Assembly: GCA_014549065.1 (NCBI GenBank)
Contig: JACDOX010000300.1
Coordinates: forward strand, 79,482 to 143,481
Length of the DNA: 64,000 nt
Direction: 5' to 3'
Source of the DNA: Cardinalis cardinalis
Taxonomy: Eukaryota; Chordata; Aves; Passeriformes; Cardinalidae
Shown here one piece after another: positions 50,208-61,569 of this stretch. Both the position numbers and the translations under genes were made by a program. The notes under the pieces are model-generated. The model ran no database searches. It was not told the origin of the DNA and worked only from the letters and a program-made list of their open reading frames with translations. Within the stretch, counting starts at the first letter, position 1. Every line of letters starts with the position of its first letter.

Positions 50208-51351
50208 GAAGCCTGGGAGGTAATTGCATCCTAAACCTTGCAGGAGATTTGGTGTTCATGTGATACTAATAAAAGCCATGAGTGAGACAGGCACCAGGAT
50301 AGAATGAGCTATGAAAAGGCAGCAAATAGTCTGTGTATAAAAACCAGCAGGTAGAAAAGCCTCTCTTTTTCTTGCTTCTAATAACTGGGTAGGAGGTCTG
50401 TAAAATCTGAGCTGGAGGAAGATTCTTTAATGTTCTGCCTCTGAAAGAGTTGTGGATACCAGCAGAATCCACAGAGTGCACCAGGCGGGCGAGAGGGAAG
50501 GATAAAGAGATGCAAATGTGTGGAAAATGGTGTTTTAAGGGCAGTGCACAACTTGTGACTGTTCTGAAGGCACACTGGAGTGCTCCTACTCCATTCATAT
50601 TAACATGATCCTGGGCATGAAACAGAATTTGCTTCATCCTTGGTGCTCCACAGAGATAACAGAAATGATCTTTCACCCAGAAAATCGGTGCTTGAAAAAC
50701 CTGCAAAAGGCCGTCTGATCTCACACTAAGAGGGATCCTGCTCTCAGATATATCAATAGGAGGCTTCCTGAGCCTCACTTAGGTCTTTTACAAGTACTTT
50801 GGCAGGTCAAGTTTGCTTTTCTTGAGCAAAAGAATCCTTAAAATCAAACAAGAATTTTCTACTGAAGCACAAAACTGAATGGATTGGAAGGCAGCAGTAC
50901 CTGCCCAGGAGTAGTTCCTTCCTAGAAGATGCAAGGGCTTCTTTTTAAATTTGTGATGAGTGAGAGTGATGTATCCTTCTGGACATCCTTGTATTTTTAT
51001 TCCTTAAGCATGGCTTTTAAAATTTGAGATCTGTCCTGGATTTTATGGGGGTCTAGTAGATTGATTTCAGCCTCTGGTTTTATAAATCACCTTGTTGGTG
51101 GTCTGTAGTCCTGTGAGATTCTACATTTAAGCAAGGTTTAAGAAAAAGTAAAAAGAAAAAAAGAGAACTTGAAGCTTGAAAAATTGAAGAGGAAAATTAT
51201 TGGTATTTGCCAGCCTAAAGTAACACTTCTGCCTAAATAAGTCCAGAGGTGGGAGGATGACAAAACTTGGGTGTGTTGCTGCCTGAGAAGTGTCTTGTTT
51301 TTCACACTCATGATCTAGAATGTGCCATTGCNGTGTTATTTAATAAAATCC

Positions 51352-51540
51352 TGGCAGGGCTCAGGTTGGAAGGGACCCCAAAGATCATCCCATCCCACCC
51401 CCTGCCATAGGCAGGGACACCTTCCACTGTCCCAGGGTGCTCCCAGCCCTGTCCAGCCTGGCCTTGGGCACTGCCAGGGATCCAGCGGCAGCCCCAGCTG
51501 CTCTGGGCACCCTGTGCCAGGGCCTGCCCACCCTCACACT
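51352..51540 (-). mobile_element. CR1 LINE fragment
   Basis: gctcaggttggaagggaccc, aaagatcatcccatcccacc, caggcagggacaccttccact-type text and ccagctgctctgggcaccct. The terminal agaatcacagaat is missing. Confidence 0.92.
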
Positions 51541-54130
51541 TGCCATTTCTTTGTCAGCTGTAAATCAAAATTGCATTCCTGGAGAACTCTCTGCACACAA
51601 GAAGCCTGACAGCCTGTTCTGTGTTTTGAANAGACCATGCAAAACCAACATTTTCGCTAAATATTGAGCTCTTCATCAGGCAAAATGTCAATTATCCTCC
51701 TAATGCACAGAAACCACACCATCCTGGACTGGGATNTGCACCAAAAATTCAGCCAGGCAGAACAATCTGAAGCTCTCTGCCCTGGTCTGAGGCTTTGTCA
51801 AGTACTTTGAACTTTGGAGATGTGGCTAGTGGAAAACTGGGATCCAAAGCAGCTGCCAGAGGTTGTGTTTTAGGTCTGTGCAAGGGTCAAAGGAGTCATC
51901 TGGCTGCAGAAGCACTTAGCTGAGACAGAAAAACGTGGGGAGATTTATCATGTCTACCCTGGAGTTACTTGTACTTGGATTCTCAGCCTGCAAATGTTTT
52001 CCAGCGTAGCGAGAAAAAGCTCTAATGGTTCTTGGAGAAAGGTAATACGTGTAATCTTGAATTACTGCTTGCCATAAGGATGAACTCAGTCCCAGAATGC
52101 ACCAAGGACAGCACTAGAGCCTGCCAGGAAGGTGTTTTTTTGATGTATAGCAAGGAATGTTATTGATCCATGCCTGGAGAAAAGTGTTGTAGCACAACAG
52201 ATGAGCTGGGCTAGGCTGCTAACACAGACGTTGTTGGTAAATCACAGCTGCAACGGGGTTTGTTCAGTGGGNAGGAAACATGAAATGACTTTGTGTTTGC
52301 AGACCTCAGGAGCATTTAAGAATGCTTTTTTAAGAGTAAAGCTTTGTGTTTTGTCAACTGTATTCATTTCTGTGGAGTTCTTTAAATGCAAAGCATTATT
52401 AATTGCAAAGCATTGCCTGTATCAACCATCGTGGTATGTTTCCAACCAGATTTAAAAGGACATGAGTGACACTGAGCATGAGATTTGCAGAAATGGACCC
52501 CATAAATATTTAGTCCTGCCTTTTGCCCATGTTGGGGCTCAATTCTCAGTTTTCAGGAAAGCCTGGGTGCTTCTGTGCTTCTCACTTTGATAGGGATGAG
52601 ATGCTTCAAAATACACAAAAAGACAATGATGTGTGAGTTTGAACTGGGAAAGGACTGGGAATATCTGAGTGCAAAGCAGAACAGAATAAAATAGTCAAAC
52701 AATATTGCTTGAATTGAGAGGAGTCCTCTACTCAGTGGATTCTGCACCAGTGGACAGGGATTTTTTAGAGGCTGAGTTGGTTATTAAAAAGTTAGACTGT
52801 GTTGTATTAAAGACCCTGCACATGTTGCTAATTAACCTAAGCAAATTCTCTGTGTATTGGTGCTTACTTTTGCCATCCACTCATATCTGATGCCAGTGCC
52901 TTGGAGAACTTATCAAGTTCTTGACTTGCAGATAATTGAGAATTACTTTGTTGTGGCTTATGACTTTTCACAAATGTAAAACCAAAATAAGATTTTGTTG
53001 CACTTGAATTCAGGTCTGAAGGGAGTTGCACTACAGCCTTGCATGATCTTCCCAGTAAATGTAATTTTTATAATGAATGATATTTAATTGCTAAAGTCAT
53101 TATAATTTCCATACTAAAGACTCCTATTTTATACTCTTATTTTATACAGTCCCTAAAAAGCCTATCAAGGACCTTGATAACACAAAACGCTTGCTAATGG
53201 TTTTTGGATTACTTTATCTTCCAGTGGCTTGCTTCTTCCTAGTATTTCCTGGGCAGTCTAATTGTTGTCCAGTCCCCTCTGGAGGAGAACTTTGTTTCTG
53301 CACATTATTAGCACCTGAGCTTTTCTTAACTTGTCTTTGCCTCTTTTTATGCCTTTTTTCCCTTATGAATGTATTTCAGGAGATCTCGCATCTGTCTGTG
53401 TTTTGAATTGGGGGAAGCGATCTTAGGAAGTCATGAAAACACAAGNAACCATGTTCTGGAAGCCCAAATGCAAAGAAAAATTAACATCAGCAATTCTGCA
53501 GTTAGAAAGGATATTTTGGAACTATTTTTATCCAGGGCAATATTTAGATAGTTGAACCTTTTACTGTATTAAATCTTTTCATGAAGGAGATAAGGAAGAA
53601 GCTGAACAGTGACAGGCTGGGAATGCCAGCTCTTATTTAGAACAAAAAGAACTGTTGAAAACTGGTTTNAAATAGTTAACTCTGTGTTCTAGTAGTGAAT
53701 TTTAGAAGGTACAAATGACTAGAATGCATGGTCACTGATTCAGAAAGAGAATTCTGACTCCTGTAGTGCTTTGTCCAATTTTCCAAGGCATACTGAGAGC
53801 AAGATATCAGATTTTTTTTTTTCACTTAATGTTCTTGGACTGGTGCTTAAGAGAATATAGGTGTGTGCATATATCCAGGGCACTTACTGCTTTTCCAAAT
53901 CAGAGATGCACAGAGCTGTCTTCAATCCTATTGAATGTTGCTCTAATCCTTTGTTTTGCTTCCCCAACAGATTTGGTATTGCAGTCACACACTAAATTGC
54001 CCTGGTATCCCTTCATTGTTAATAAAATGCCTTAAATGACTTAGACTAGGAATAACAGCAGAATGTGGTGGCTGCTGAAATTACTGATGCAAATGTTCTT
54101 TCTCAGATTTTTTTTTCTTTTGTATTTCAG

Positions 54131-54212
54131 GTGATATTTGAATCTGTCTCTTTGAAAGGACACCCTGGGTACATNGCTGTGGATGAAGTCAGAGTCCTCG
54201 CCCATCCCTGCA
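54131..54212 (+). CDS. PTPRT: PTPRT exon 4 (end of MAM domain)
   Basis: An 82-nt exon after an acceptor with a T-rich tract (ending tgtatttcag), with donor TGCA|gtgagc. Enters in phase 0 and leaves one base (A) of a split Arg codon finished by GA of exon 5. The translation VIFESVSLKGHPGY-x-AVDEVRVLAHPC is the last strand of the MAM fold, ending in the conserved Cys of the domain. An N at 54175 is the third base of an ATN codon (Ile or Met; Ile expected for the family). Intact. Confidence 0.95.
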
Positions 54213-57200
54213 GTGAGCATTCTTTATTTTTCTGACTGTACCAGAGTGGTGTAGGCCACAGTTTGTGTCTAAAGGAGAGATTTACCCAGTTGGGTCAGCA
54301 CTAAAATGTCGTGTCTCCCCCCAAGACCCCTAAGGACAGTCAGCCTTGCTTAATTACCTACTNTTGCAAATTGTACAAAAGACAAAGCTGCTCTCAGTTT
54401 ATGGCTAGTGGAATTCTCTCTTCTTTACTTGCTAATAAACTGATGGTTGTATTGTTTCTTAATCTTATTGCTCTAGAAAACAATATAAAATGCTTCTCAN
54501 AATAACTTTTGAAAAGAACAACCAAACAAATTGTTTCAGTGTTTCTTTGGTAAGAGGCCTGTCCCAAAGAGTGGTTGGTTTCAACATATTATATCTGCTC
54601 AGAAAGCTGTACAGAGATTAATTTTATATATTATTCAGACACTGCACTTACACAGGAGTAGAAACTAATGCAGGTTCATTACACTATTCAAAAATGTTAG
54701 GGCTGCATTTCTTCTATTGCAGACACAACAATGAGCTGAGATTTATTTACATTTTTTATGTTTAAAGAAACATTGTGCCTCAGTCTTTGAGCTTAAACTT
54801 GTTTGGTTCCTTTACTCACCTTCAGTGGGGCTTGGGGACTTTGTATATTTTATGGATGTAATGTACAGTTCCATNAAAAGATCTTTTTTAACAGCCCCTC
54901 TTTCTGGCTCATGGTTTCAGTGAGTCAGTGACAGCTGCTCACAAAAAAATGATGGATCGTATAGATGGAGTGAAATCAACTGCTTTTGCTGTGATCAGAA
55001 TGTCAAAGAACATCTGCATTCAATGTGACAGACATGGTTCTGCTCAAGTTTAACAGGACATTTCTGATAACTGCAGTATGCTTAATTGCTNCTTAAGTAA
55101 ATTATATTTGTATTTACCATGTGCTCATTGCTCAGGCCTTTGGGTGCATTTACTTCATTAAGGAATACTTACAGTCTGTATTAACCAGATGTTGCTGATA
55201 TCTGGCAGCATCCAGACAAATCCCCAAATGCACTGTGCCTTCCACAGTGTGATGGGTGATTGCTGGTACCTTCAGTGGGATAGAGGCCACTAAACAAACC
55301 CTGGGGCAGAGCCTCAACAAGAAAATGATGGGATTTAAAGCAGTTAGGCAGGATGCTGTGTTGTATCCCTGCTTGATTAAGTAAACTGATTTTGAATCCA
55401 TTTCTTCAAGTATATACAGGTCCTTGTTAAAATTAAATGCATTCTTGGTGACTCAGCAACAAAATGTTTGAAACAGAGTTGGTTGGTTGGGGTTTTTTTC
55501 CATCTGTTTGCAACCCCCAGCATACAGAGCTTGTTACAAGCTGAAGTTCTCTGCAGTCTCTGTAAATGCTGCTCCTGTCTGGTTCCCAGTGCTGCCTTTG
55601 TTGTGCAGCAGTGTCTGTCACCAGGGTGAACGTCACCCACGTGTTCCCTTCCCTGGTGCAGCCTTTTCCCCTCAGATTCCTGTTACAATTGTTGTAAATC
55701 AAAACATGGGGGCAGTGAAGCTCCTGCTGACCCTGGAGGTTACTGAAATCATTGGTCTTATTTCTTCATTTCTGCTTTACCTTCACATATGACAAAGGCA
55801 GGCAAACCAGTCAGCAAAAAGCAGTGAAATGCCCCTAATGACACAGTAATACAGAAAAATAAATNTATTGCTGGTGCTGCCTCTTGTTTTCCTTTGTTCT
55901 GTGAAGCTGGAATATCCTTTTTTTTTTTGCTAAAAGCTCATTGGCTCTGTGTGAATGAGTCCTTGCCATCACAGCACATCTTGCTCCAGAGGCTGGGCAG
56001 ACCCAAGGACCAGGATGTTGGCATTGATGGGACCCCACACCTTTGTAGCTGACTTACAGCTGCACACCTTTAGGCTGCAGGCACAAATATTAGAATTATC
56101 CTGAAATACCCTGTAGAACGTTCTGAATGTCACCCAGAGGGAGTTTGCCAGTAAAGCTTGATGCAAATCCCTGCTGCCCAGAAAGCAGGATGGTGCAGAG
56201 TCCCTGTCCCTGTCCTTCAGGAGCTGTCAGTGAGCTGTGCTGGATGGGGCACAGGAGCAGATAAAAACCTCTGACATGGTGTATGAACATGTGCTCTCTG
56301 TTCATGTGTCAAACCCTTGTACATCAAGTTTCAGCCATGCACAACCACAGATGCCCACTTCCCTTCAAAGCTGTTTCCTCCAACAGAAGGGAGGTATATT
56401 GTCCTCTGAAATTATGTATTTCAGTGTCAAATCATACTAGAAAATGTGCCGATATTGTTGAAAAACACTGACCTTTTAGGTGTTTTTTTCAGAGTATCAT
56501 ACTAAAATTTTTCAAATGATGCACAAACCTTTTTCTGCCAGAAAATAGTTCACTTAAAGGTGTTGCATTTGCTGCTGTCATCTTGTTTATACTTTAAGTA
56601 AAATAGAGACCTAACTCAGTCTGATATTTAATCAAAAAGATAATCCTCTCATCTAGTTTCTTTGGTAAAAAACTCCCGATGTCTGCATTTTTAATATCAC
56701 TGGTTTAATTTTGAACTGAATTTAATGCTGAATTTAGCGTCAGCAAAACATTGATATCAGTGATCTTAAACTAAGCCAGTGATACAATACTGTCAGTTAA
56801 ATGAATATTTCATTTAATATCTGATTTGATATTGATGAAGCATTATTCTAAAGGTCTAGGACGTATTTGATAGTCAAGAAAAGAAAAAGAATAAAAGACT
56901 CATGTGAAAATGGGGTTTGGGTCAGTCATGCTTGACAAGCACAAAAGCATTTGACTTTTTTTGACCTTTTTAGAAACATAGTTTTCTGAAGAAAAGAGAT
57001 GACTCAATTACTCTTTATAGCAGGCAATAAAAAATTCTGCCAGTGACCATGAACTTGTGATTTGATCCAAATCTGTATTTTCAGAGGTGCCAGGCCACCT
57101 TTTCCCAGCTCCATCCCCACTTCTCCTTACAGGGAGCAGTTCAACACCCAAGGGCAGCTTTGTTTTGCAAAGCCACTATTGCCAAGGCTTTGCTGGGTGC

Positions 57201-57253
57201 TCGGGTGGGCACAGCAGGGGTGGTTCCTGCCTGGCTCTACCCTTGCCATCCTC

Positions 57254-57639
57254 TGTGANNNTGTTCACAGGGGTTTTTGGATGAGGGAAGAGACGAGGAT
57301 CTGACTCCATGTTTCAGAAGGCTTGATTTATTATTTTATTATATATATTATATTAAAACTATACTAAAAGAATAGAAGAAAGGATTTCATCAGAAGGCTA
57401 GCTAAGAATAGAAAAAGAAAGAATGATAACAAAGGCTTGTGGCTCAGACAGAGAGTCCGAGCCAGCTCATTGTGATTGGCCATTAATTAGAAACAACCAA
57501 CATGGGCCAATCACAGATGCACCTGTTGCATTCCACAGCAGCAGATAATCAATGTTTACATTTTGTTCCTGAGGCCTCTCAGCTTCTCAGGAGTAAAAAA
57601 TCTTAAAGAAAGGATTTTTCAGAGAATANCATGGCTACA
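57254..57639 (-). mobile_element. Solo LTR, ~385-bp ERVK-like family, copy 6, at the exon 5 acceptor
   Basis: 386 bp, TGTGANNNTGTTCACAGG to CATGGCTACA, with an exact 6-bp TSD ATCCTC at 57248-57253 and 57640-57645. The sense strand of the LTR is antisense to PTPRT (AATAAA and CCAAT box on minus). The right TSD copy is part of the exon 5 polypyrimidine tract, so the insertion fell inside the splice acceptor region. The end variant (ATNCATGGCTACA) is shared with copy 1. Confidence 0.97.
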
Positions 57640-57660
57640 ATCCTCTGCCTCTTTTGTCAG
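57626..57660 (+). promoter_or_regulatory. PTPRT: Hybrid 3' splice site of PTPRT exon 5
   Basis: The last 21 nt (57640-57660, atcctctgcctcttttgtca + g) are host polypyrimidine tract and AG. The usual branch-point distance (about 18-40 nt) falls in the LTR. If the N at 57629 is T, as in copy 1, the LTR offers UCAU with its A at 57631, 30 nt before the exon. Inference; no lariat data. Confidence 0.6.
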
Positions 57661-57776
57661 GAAAAGCCCCGCATTTCCTGCGGCTGCAGAACGTGGAGGT
57701 GAACGTGGGGCAGAACGCCACCTTCCAGTGCATCGCCGGGGGAAAGTGGTCACAGCACGACAAGCTCTGGCTCCAG
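57661..57776 (+). CDS. PTPRT: PTPRT exon 5 (first half of Ig-like domain)
   Basis: A 116-nt exon with donor CTCCAG|gtaaag. Together with the A carried from exon 4 it gives RKAPHFLRLQNVEVNVGQNA, then TFQCIAGGKWSQHDKLWLQ. FQC holds the first Ig-domain cysteine, NAT is a sequon and the WLQ segment is typical of the R2B Ig-like domain. It leaves in phase 0. The acceptor is unusual: only 21 nt of ancestral intron (a pyrimidine tract ending ttttgtcag) lie between the exon and the end of an antisense LTR at 57639. The reading frame and GC-rich coding composition are intact, so nothing suggests the exon is dead. Confidence 0.96.
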
Positions 57777-59652
57777 GTAAAGCAATGGATTTTTGTGGTT
57801 TATTTGGGGCTTTCTTTGCTTTTGCAAGTGAAATAAATAGCTGGAGAAAGATTGGTGGCNAAGCAAAATGTTTTCATCAAGATCCTTTGAAGAGCTGCCG
57901 TAAATCGCTTATAGGTGAGAGTTTGAGGTGGCAGAGAATGGAATTAGGAGACAGAAAAAGGAAAAAAAGGCCAGTGGCAGCAAAATTCTGGTTTCAAACA
58001 AATGCTCGTGTACCTGTAAACAGTCATCCATAAAGCAGAAGAGAGAGGAAGTGGAACAGTNCTCTTCTGCTTTATTATGCCATCTGCTTTCCTTTCGCCC
58101 TGAAAATGTTCTCAGCCAGGAGTCAGTGATGATTGTTAAGAAGGAAATCTCCAAAGTCTGAAATTACTTACCTGGGTGGTTAAAAGAGGCANACCCAGTT
58201 TGCACCCAGTTCTTCTTGCTCCCAGTTTCCCTTGGCTGCATTGACAGCTGATTTGTCTTTGCTCCTTTTAGTCACTCACTAAAAGACCAAAACGTTCCCT
58301 TCCTGGATGTTTTATTTGCAGCCTACTGATCAAATTTGTCTGGGTCCTGTTCTTCTGGTGGGTGCAGCAAAAACCTTGGAAATTCACTGTCAGTGTTAGA
58401 ATTGACACCAATCCCAACATCAGCACAGGGGTGTGTGTTTCCCAGTGAAGGACACGATAATTTCTCCTGGCCTTTGAATTTCTCTGATATGTGGACACCC
58501 AGCATTACCATTCCAGAAGCTTTTAAAACTGTTGAGTTCCTAAATGTTTAGCTCCTAAACAAATTAAGAGGATTTTTGTTGCATGTACAAAATGGCAATG
58601 TAATTTGGAGAACACTAAAGCCAGTCCAAAAGTTTTATTCTCAGCTTGGAATGATGTGCCAGAGGNTCTGATCACCCCATAGTTGTAACATCTGGGGTAG
58701 ACAGGAAGGGCCTTTGTAGTCAAATAATTACCAGATCTTATCAAATTTTATAATTGACTTCAGGCATTTTAATAAAATTTAAAAATAACATTTTCAAATC
58801 TAGCTTAAATCAAGGAATTGGCTTATCTAATCNTAAGAATTAAAAATTGTATTGGGAAAAAGGCTTAAGTTGGTGAGACATGTAGTTGGCATTATGTAAA
58901 AATGATTTTATATTTAGTGATTATGCTCTCATCACGGCTGTTCTTCTAAAAATTACATTTTTAACTTAAATTTATTTACCTGTGGTGTATGTCTAGCACC
59001 CACTGAGATATATTTTTGACTTATTTTGTCTTTTTTTGGTTCTTTCATTAAAATATTTTCCCAGTTACAATTAGATGTGTGTAAAAACAATTCTGACCTG
59101 CAGCAATATGAACATTTCCCTGTGAGAAGCAGAGTTGGAAAGGAAAGAATTGCTATTGTTAATGAAAACCTGCTTTCCATTCTTTGAAACTGCANCATTT
59201 AATGAAAATAGCCTTGGAAACACCCCTAAAAACTGTTTAGTGGAAGCTGCCAAAACAGCAATGTGCTTTTCTTTAAAATTCCTAATAAACTGGACAAATG
59301 AGCAAGTTGAGGTGTTTNTACTGTGGAGAACAATTTCTGGCTAATTCTTTGTCTGTCCCTTTTCCAGTTGGAAAAGTGTTGTCTGGCATTGGTAGAGAGC
59401 TTTATTGGGGAATGCTGGATATACAAGGATGTCTTCTCATCCAACCAATTTATTTAAATTGGTCCAGAATCAGAGTTCTGCCTCTGAAAAGGCCAAATTT
59501 ACAGAATCTGTTCATTTGTAGTGTTTGTAGGTGAACACAAAGCCTTCAGCTGTTGTGTTTTCACATCCAAGCCAGGCCTCTAATTACACTGGGTGGAAGT
59601 GCACAGTGGCAGTCAGAGCCNCCCCTCTGCAGCCTTTGCAGGAACTAATCCT

Positions 59653-59906
59653 AAAATCACNGAATGTCCTGAGCCGGGAGGGACCCCCAGCATGACCCAG
59701 GGCAGCCCCAGCCCTGCCCAGACACCCCAACAGCCCCACCCTGGGCATCCCTGGCAGCTCCTGCAGCTCTGGCAGCCTCGGGGCCGTGCCCATTCCCTGG
59801 GGAGCCTGGGCAGTGCCAGCACCTCTGGGGAAGAGCCTTTCCCTGGTATCCAGCCTGACCCTGCCTGGCACAGCTCCAGCCATTCCCTTGGCCCTGTCCC
59901 TGTCAC
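59653..59906 (-). mobile_element. CR1 LINE fragment, GC-rich variant
   Basis: Starts taaaatcacngaatgtcctg, agccgggagggacccccagc and runs through cctgggcatccctggcagct to cagcctgaccctgcctggca. The beginning fits a CR1 terminus; the body differs from the other copies, so it is another subfamily. Confidence 0.75.
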
Positions 59907-60057
59907 AGAATTCCTACTCTGACCAAGCCAAGTGTCCTCAGTGTCCTGCCCCTCATATGNGTTCCCTTCCAGACACTTTACCCTCTTTGTGTCCTTAGGA
60001 CACACCAAAAGCCCAGATATATCTCAAATATTAAACAGAAANGCAAACTTAAATATA

Positions 60058-60238
60058 TCATAGAATCACAGGTTTGGGTTTGAAAGGGACCTNAAAGCTC
60101 ATNCAGTCATGAGCAGGGACCTTCAACTATCCCAGGTTGCTCCAAGCCCCATCCAACCTGGCTTGGACNNTTCCAAGTATCCAGGGGCAGCCACNGCTTC
60201 TCTGGGCATCCTNTGCCAGGGCCTCATCACCCTTATAT
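60058..60238 (-). mobile_element. CR1 LINE fragment
   Basis: tcatagaatcacaggtttgg, gtttgaaagggacct, atcccaggttgctccaagcc and ctctgggcatcct. Ends about 200 bp before exon 6. Confidence 0.92.
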
Positions 60239-60439
60239 TTAGGCTCACAGCCCTGTGGATTNCCTGAGGGAGTGGCTGAATTCTTCCCTTGAAAAGCCAT
60301 GCTTGTCCAAAACCTCTCCAGCAGCATGAACANAGAGCTCTGACCACGTTAATGACCCCAAGGAGCGACTCACACACGGATACACCAACACATAACCTAC
60401 CTGTCTCCATGATGGCATTATTTCTCTCTGCCCCTGCAG

Positions 60440-60614
60440 CAGTGGAACGGGAGGGACACAGCCCTGATGGTCACTCGAGTGGTCAACCACAGGCGTTTCT
60501 CAGCCACGGTCAGCGTGGCCGACACGTCNCAGCGCAGCATCAGCAAGTACCGCTGCGTCATCCGCTCCGACGGCGGCTCCGGCGTCTCCAACTACGCCGA
60601 GCTCATCGTCAAAG
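60440..60614 (+). CDS. PTPRT: PTPRT exon 6 (second half of Ig-like domain)
   Basis: A 175-nt exon after acceptor tgcccctgcag, donor AAAG|gtagga. It enters in phase 0 and leaves one base (G) of the next codon for exon 7 (Glu expected from the family). The translation starts QWNGRDTALMVTRVVNHRRF and ends SDGGSGVSNYAELIVK. YRCVIRS carries the second Ig cysteine, pairing with FQC of exon 5. An N at 60529 is at the third base of a TCN codon, so Ser whatever the base. Many CpGs, as in exon 3. An LTR-derived sequence starts 51 nt downstream of the donor. Confidence 0.97.
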
Positions 60615-60665
60615 GTAGGAGCAGCAAACCATGTTCCTGCACAAGGAGTGTTTCCTCCCTGACAC

Positions 60666-61569
60666 TGTCATATTTTCTGAAAAATCTCTCTGCCCAGGAT
60701 TTCTTCTCCTGGGAAGCTGAGANACCTCAAAGAAAAATGAAAACAATAATTGTTTGATTCGCTTCTCCGGCATTTTGCTGCTTTGGATTGTGGTTTGGAC
60801 ATTGTTTACCAACTGGCTGTTGTTTTATTAGTTTCATGTGAATTGTTTTAACTTNATGAGCAATCACAGCCAGCTGTGTTGAGGCTCTGGAGAGAGGCCC
60901 AAGTTTTCATTAGTATCTTGTTAAGCCTTTTGTCAGTATCCTTTCTTTATTCTTTAGTATAGTTTGAGTATAGCACAATATATAATATATATATAATGAT
61001 ATAATATAGTACAATAATAACATATAATATATATAATACATACGATATATATACAATAACACACATATATATAATTATATAATATAGCACAATAACATAT
61101 ATATGAAGCATATGATTTTTAAAGCAATTNATATCTATAAAGCATGTGATTTTTAAAGTAATTAATGTNAATTGTTTTAACTTAATGAACAATCACAGCC
61201 AGCTGTGTTGGGGCTCTGGAGAGAGTCACAAGTTTTTCATTAGTATCTTGTTAAGCCTTTTGTNAGTATCCTTTCTTNATTCTTTAGTATAGTTTTAGTA
61301 TAGCACAATATATAATATAATATATATGTAATTTCATAATATAGCACAATAGTATATAATATTTACATATATAATATATATAATAATATATATACTATAT
61401 ATATAATATATTTATAATTATATAATATAGCACAATTTATATATATATATATATATACTCTATAATATAGCACAATATAATATAATACCATATAATATAT
61501 CAGCCTTCTAAGAACATGGAGTCAGATTCTCAATTCCTTCTCCATCTTGGGAACCCAGAAAGTACCACA
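60666..61569 (+). mobile_element. Diverged LTR related to the 385-bp family, internally duplicated
   Basis: Starts TGTCATATTTTCTGAAAAAT and ends AGAAAGTACCACA. Shared landmarks with the 385-bp family in sense orientation are gggaagctgagan-cctca, caatcacagccagctg, tattctttagtatagttt and aacatggagtcagattct. It is much longer (about 904 bp) because of a ~329-bp tandem duplication and AT-rich growth. Flanks tgacac and gataat do not give a clear TSD. I see no AATAAA where the family normally has one. Confidence 0.8.
60841..61498 (+). repeat. ~329-bp tandem duplication with TA-rich expansion
   Basis: aattgttttaactt-atga, caatcacagccagctgtgtt, ttagtatcttgttaagcctt and tagcacaatatataat occur in the same order starting at 60841 and again at 61170. 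The stretches 60961-61100 and 61295-61500 are almost only TA-rich, with the motif atatagcacaat recurring. Confidence 0.88.

Larger units (their letters stand above)
49447..54130 (+). other. PTPRT: PTPRT intron 3 (4684 bp)
   Basis: GT...AG intron between phase-0 exon ends. It contains a (CAA)n microsatellite and one CR1 fragment; the rest is unique-looking AT-rich DNA. The minus-strand frame at 50266-50778 (170 codons) shows no known pattern. Confidence 0.9.
54213..57660 (+). other. PTPRT: PTPRT intron 4 (3448 bp) with an LTR at its 3' end
   Basis: Donor gtgagc, acceptor ttttgtcag. Mostly unique AT-rich DNA, including a motif-dense AT stretch at about 56560-56860. LTR copy 6 occupies 57254-57639, leaving only 21 nt of original intron before exon 5. 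Confidence 0.93.
57777..60439 (+). other. PTPRT: PTPRT intron 5 (2663 bp)
   Basis: Donor gtaaag, acceptor cccctgcag. It contains two CR1 fragments near its 3' end; 57777-59650 is unique-looking AT-rich DNA. Confidence 0.92.

Noticed and set aside
50266..50778. 170-codon minus-strand frame in intron 3
   Set aside because: No recognisable domain, no splice or promoter context, and a length that can occur by chance in 64 kb.
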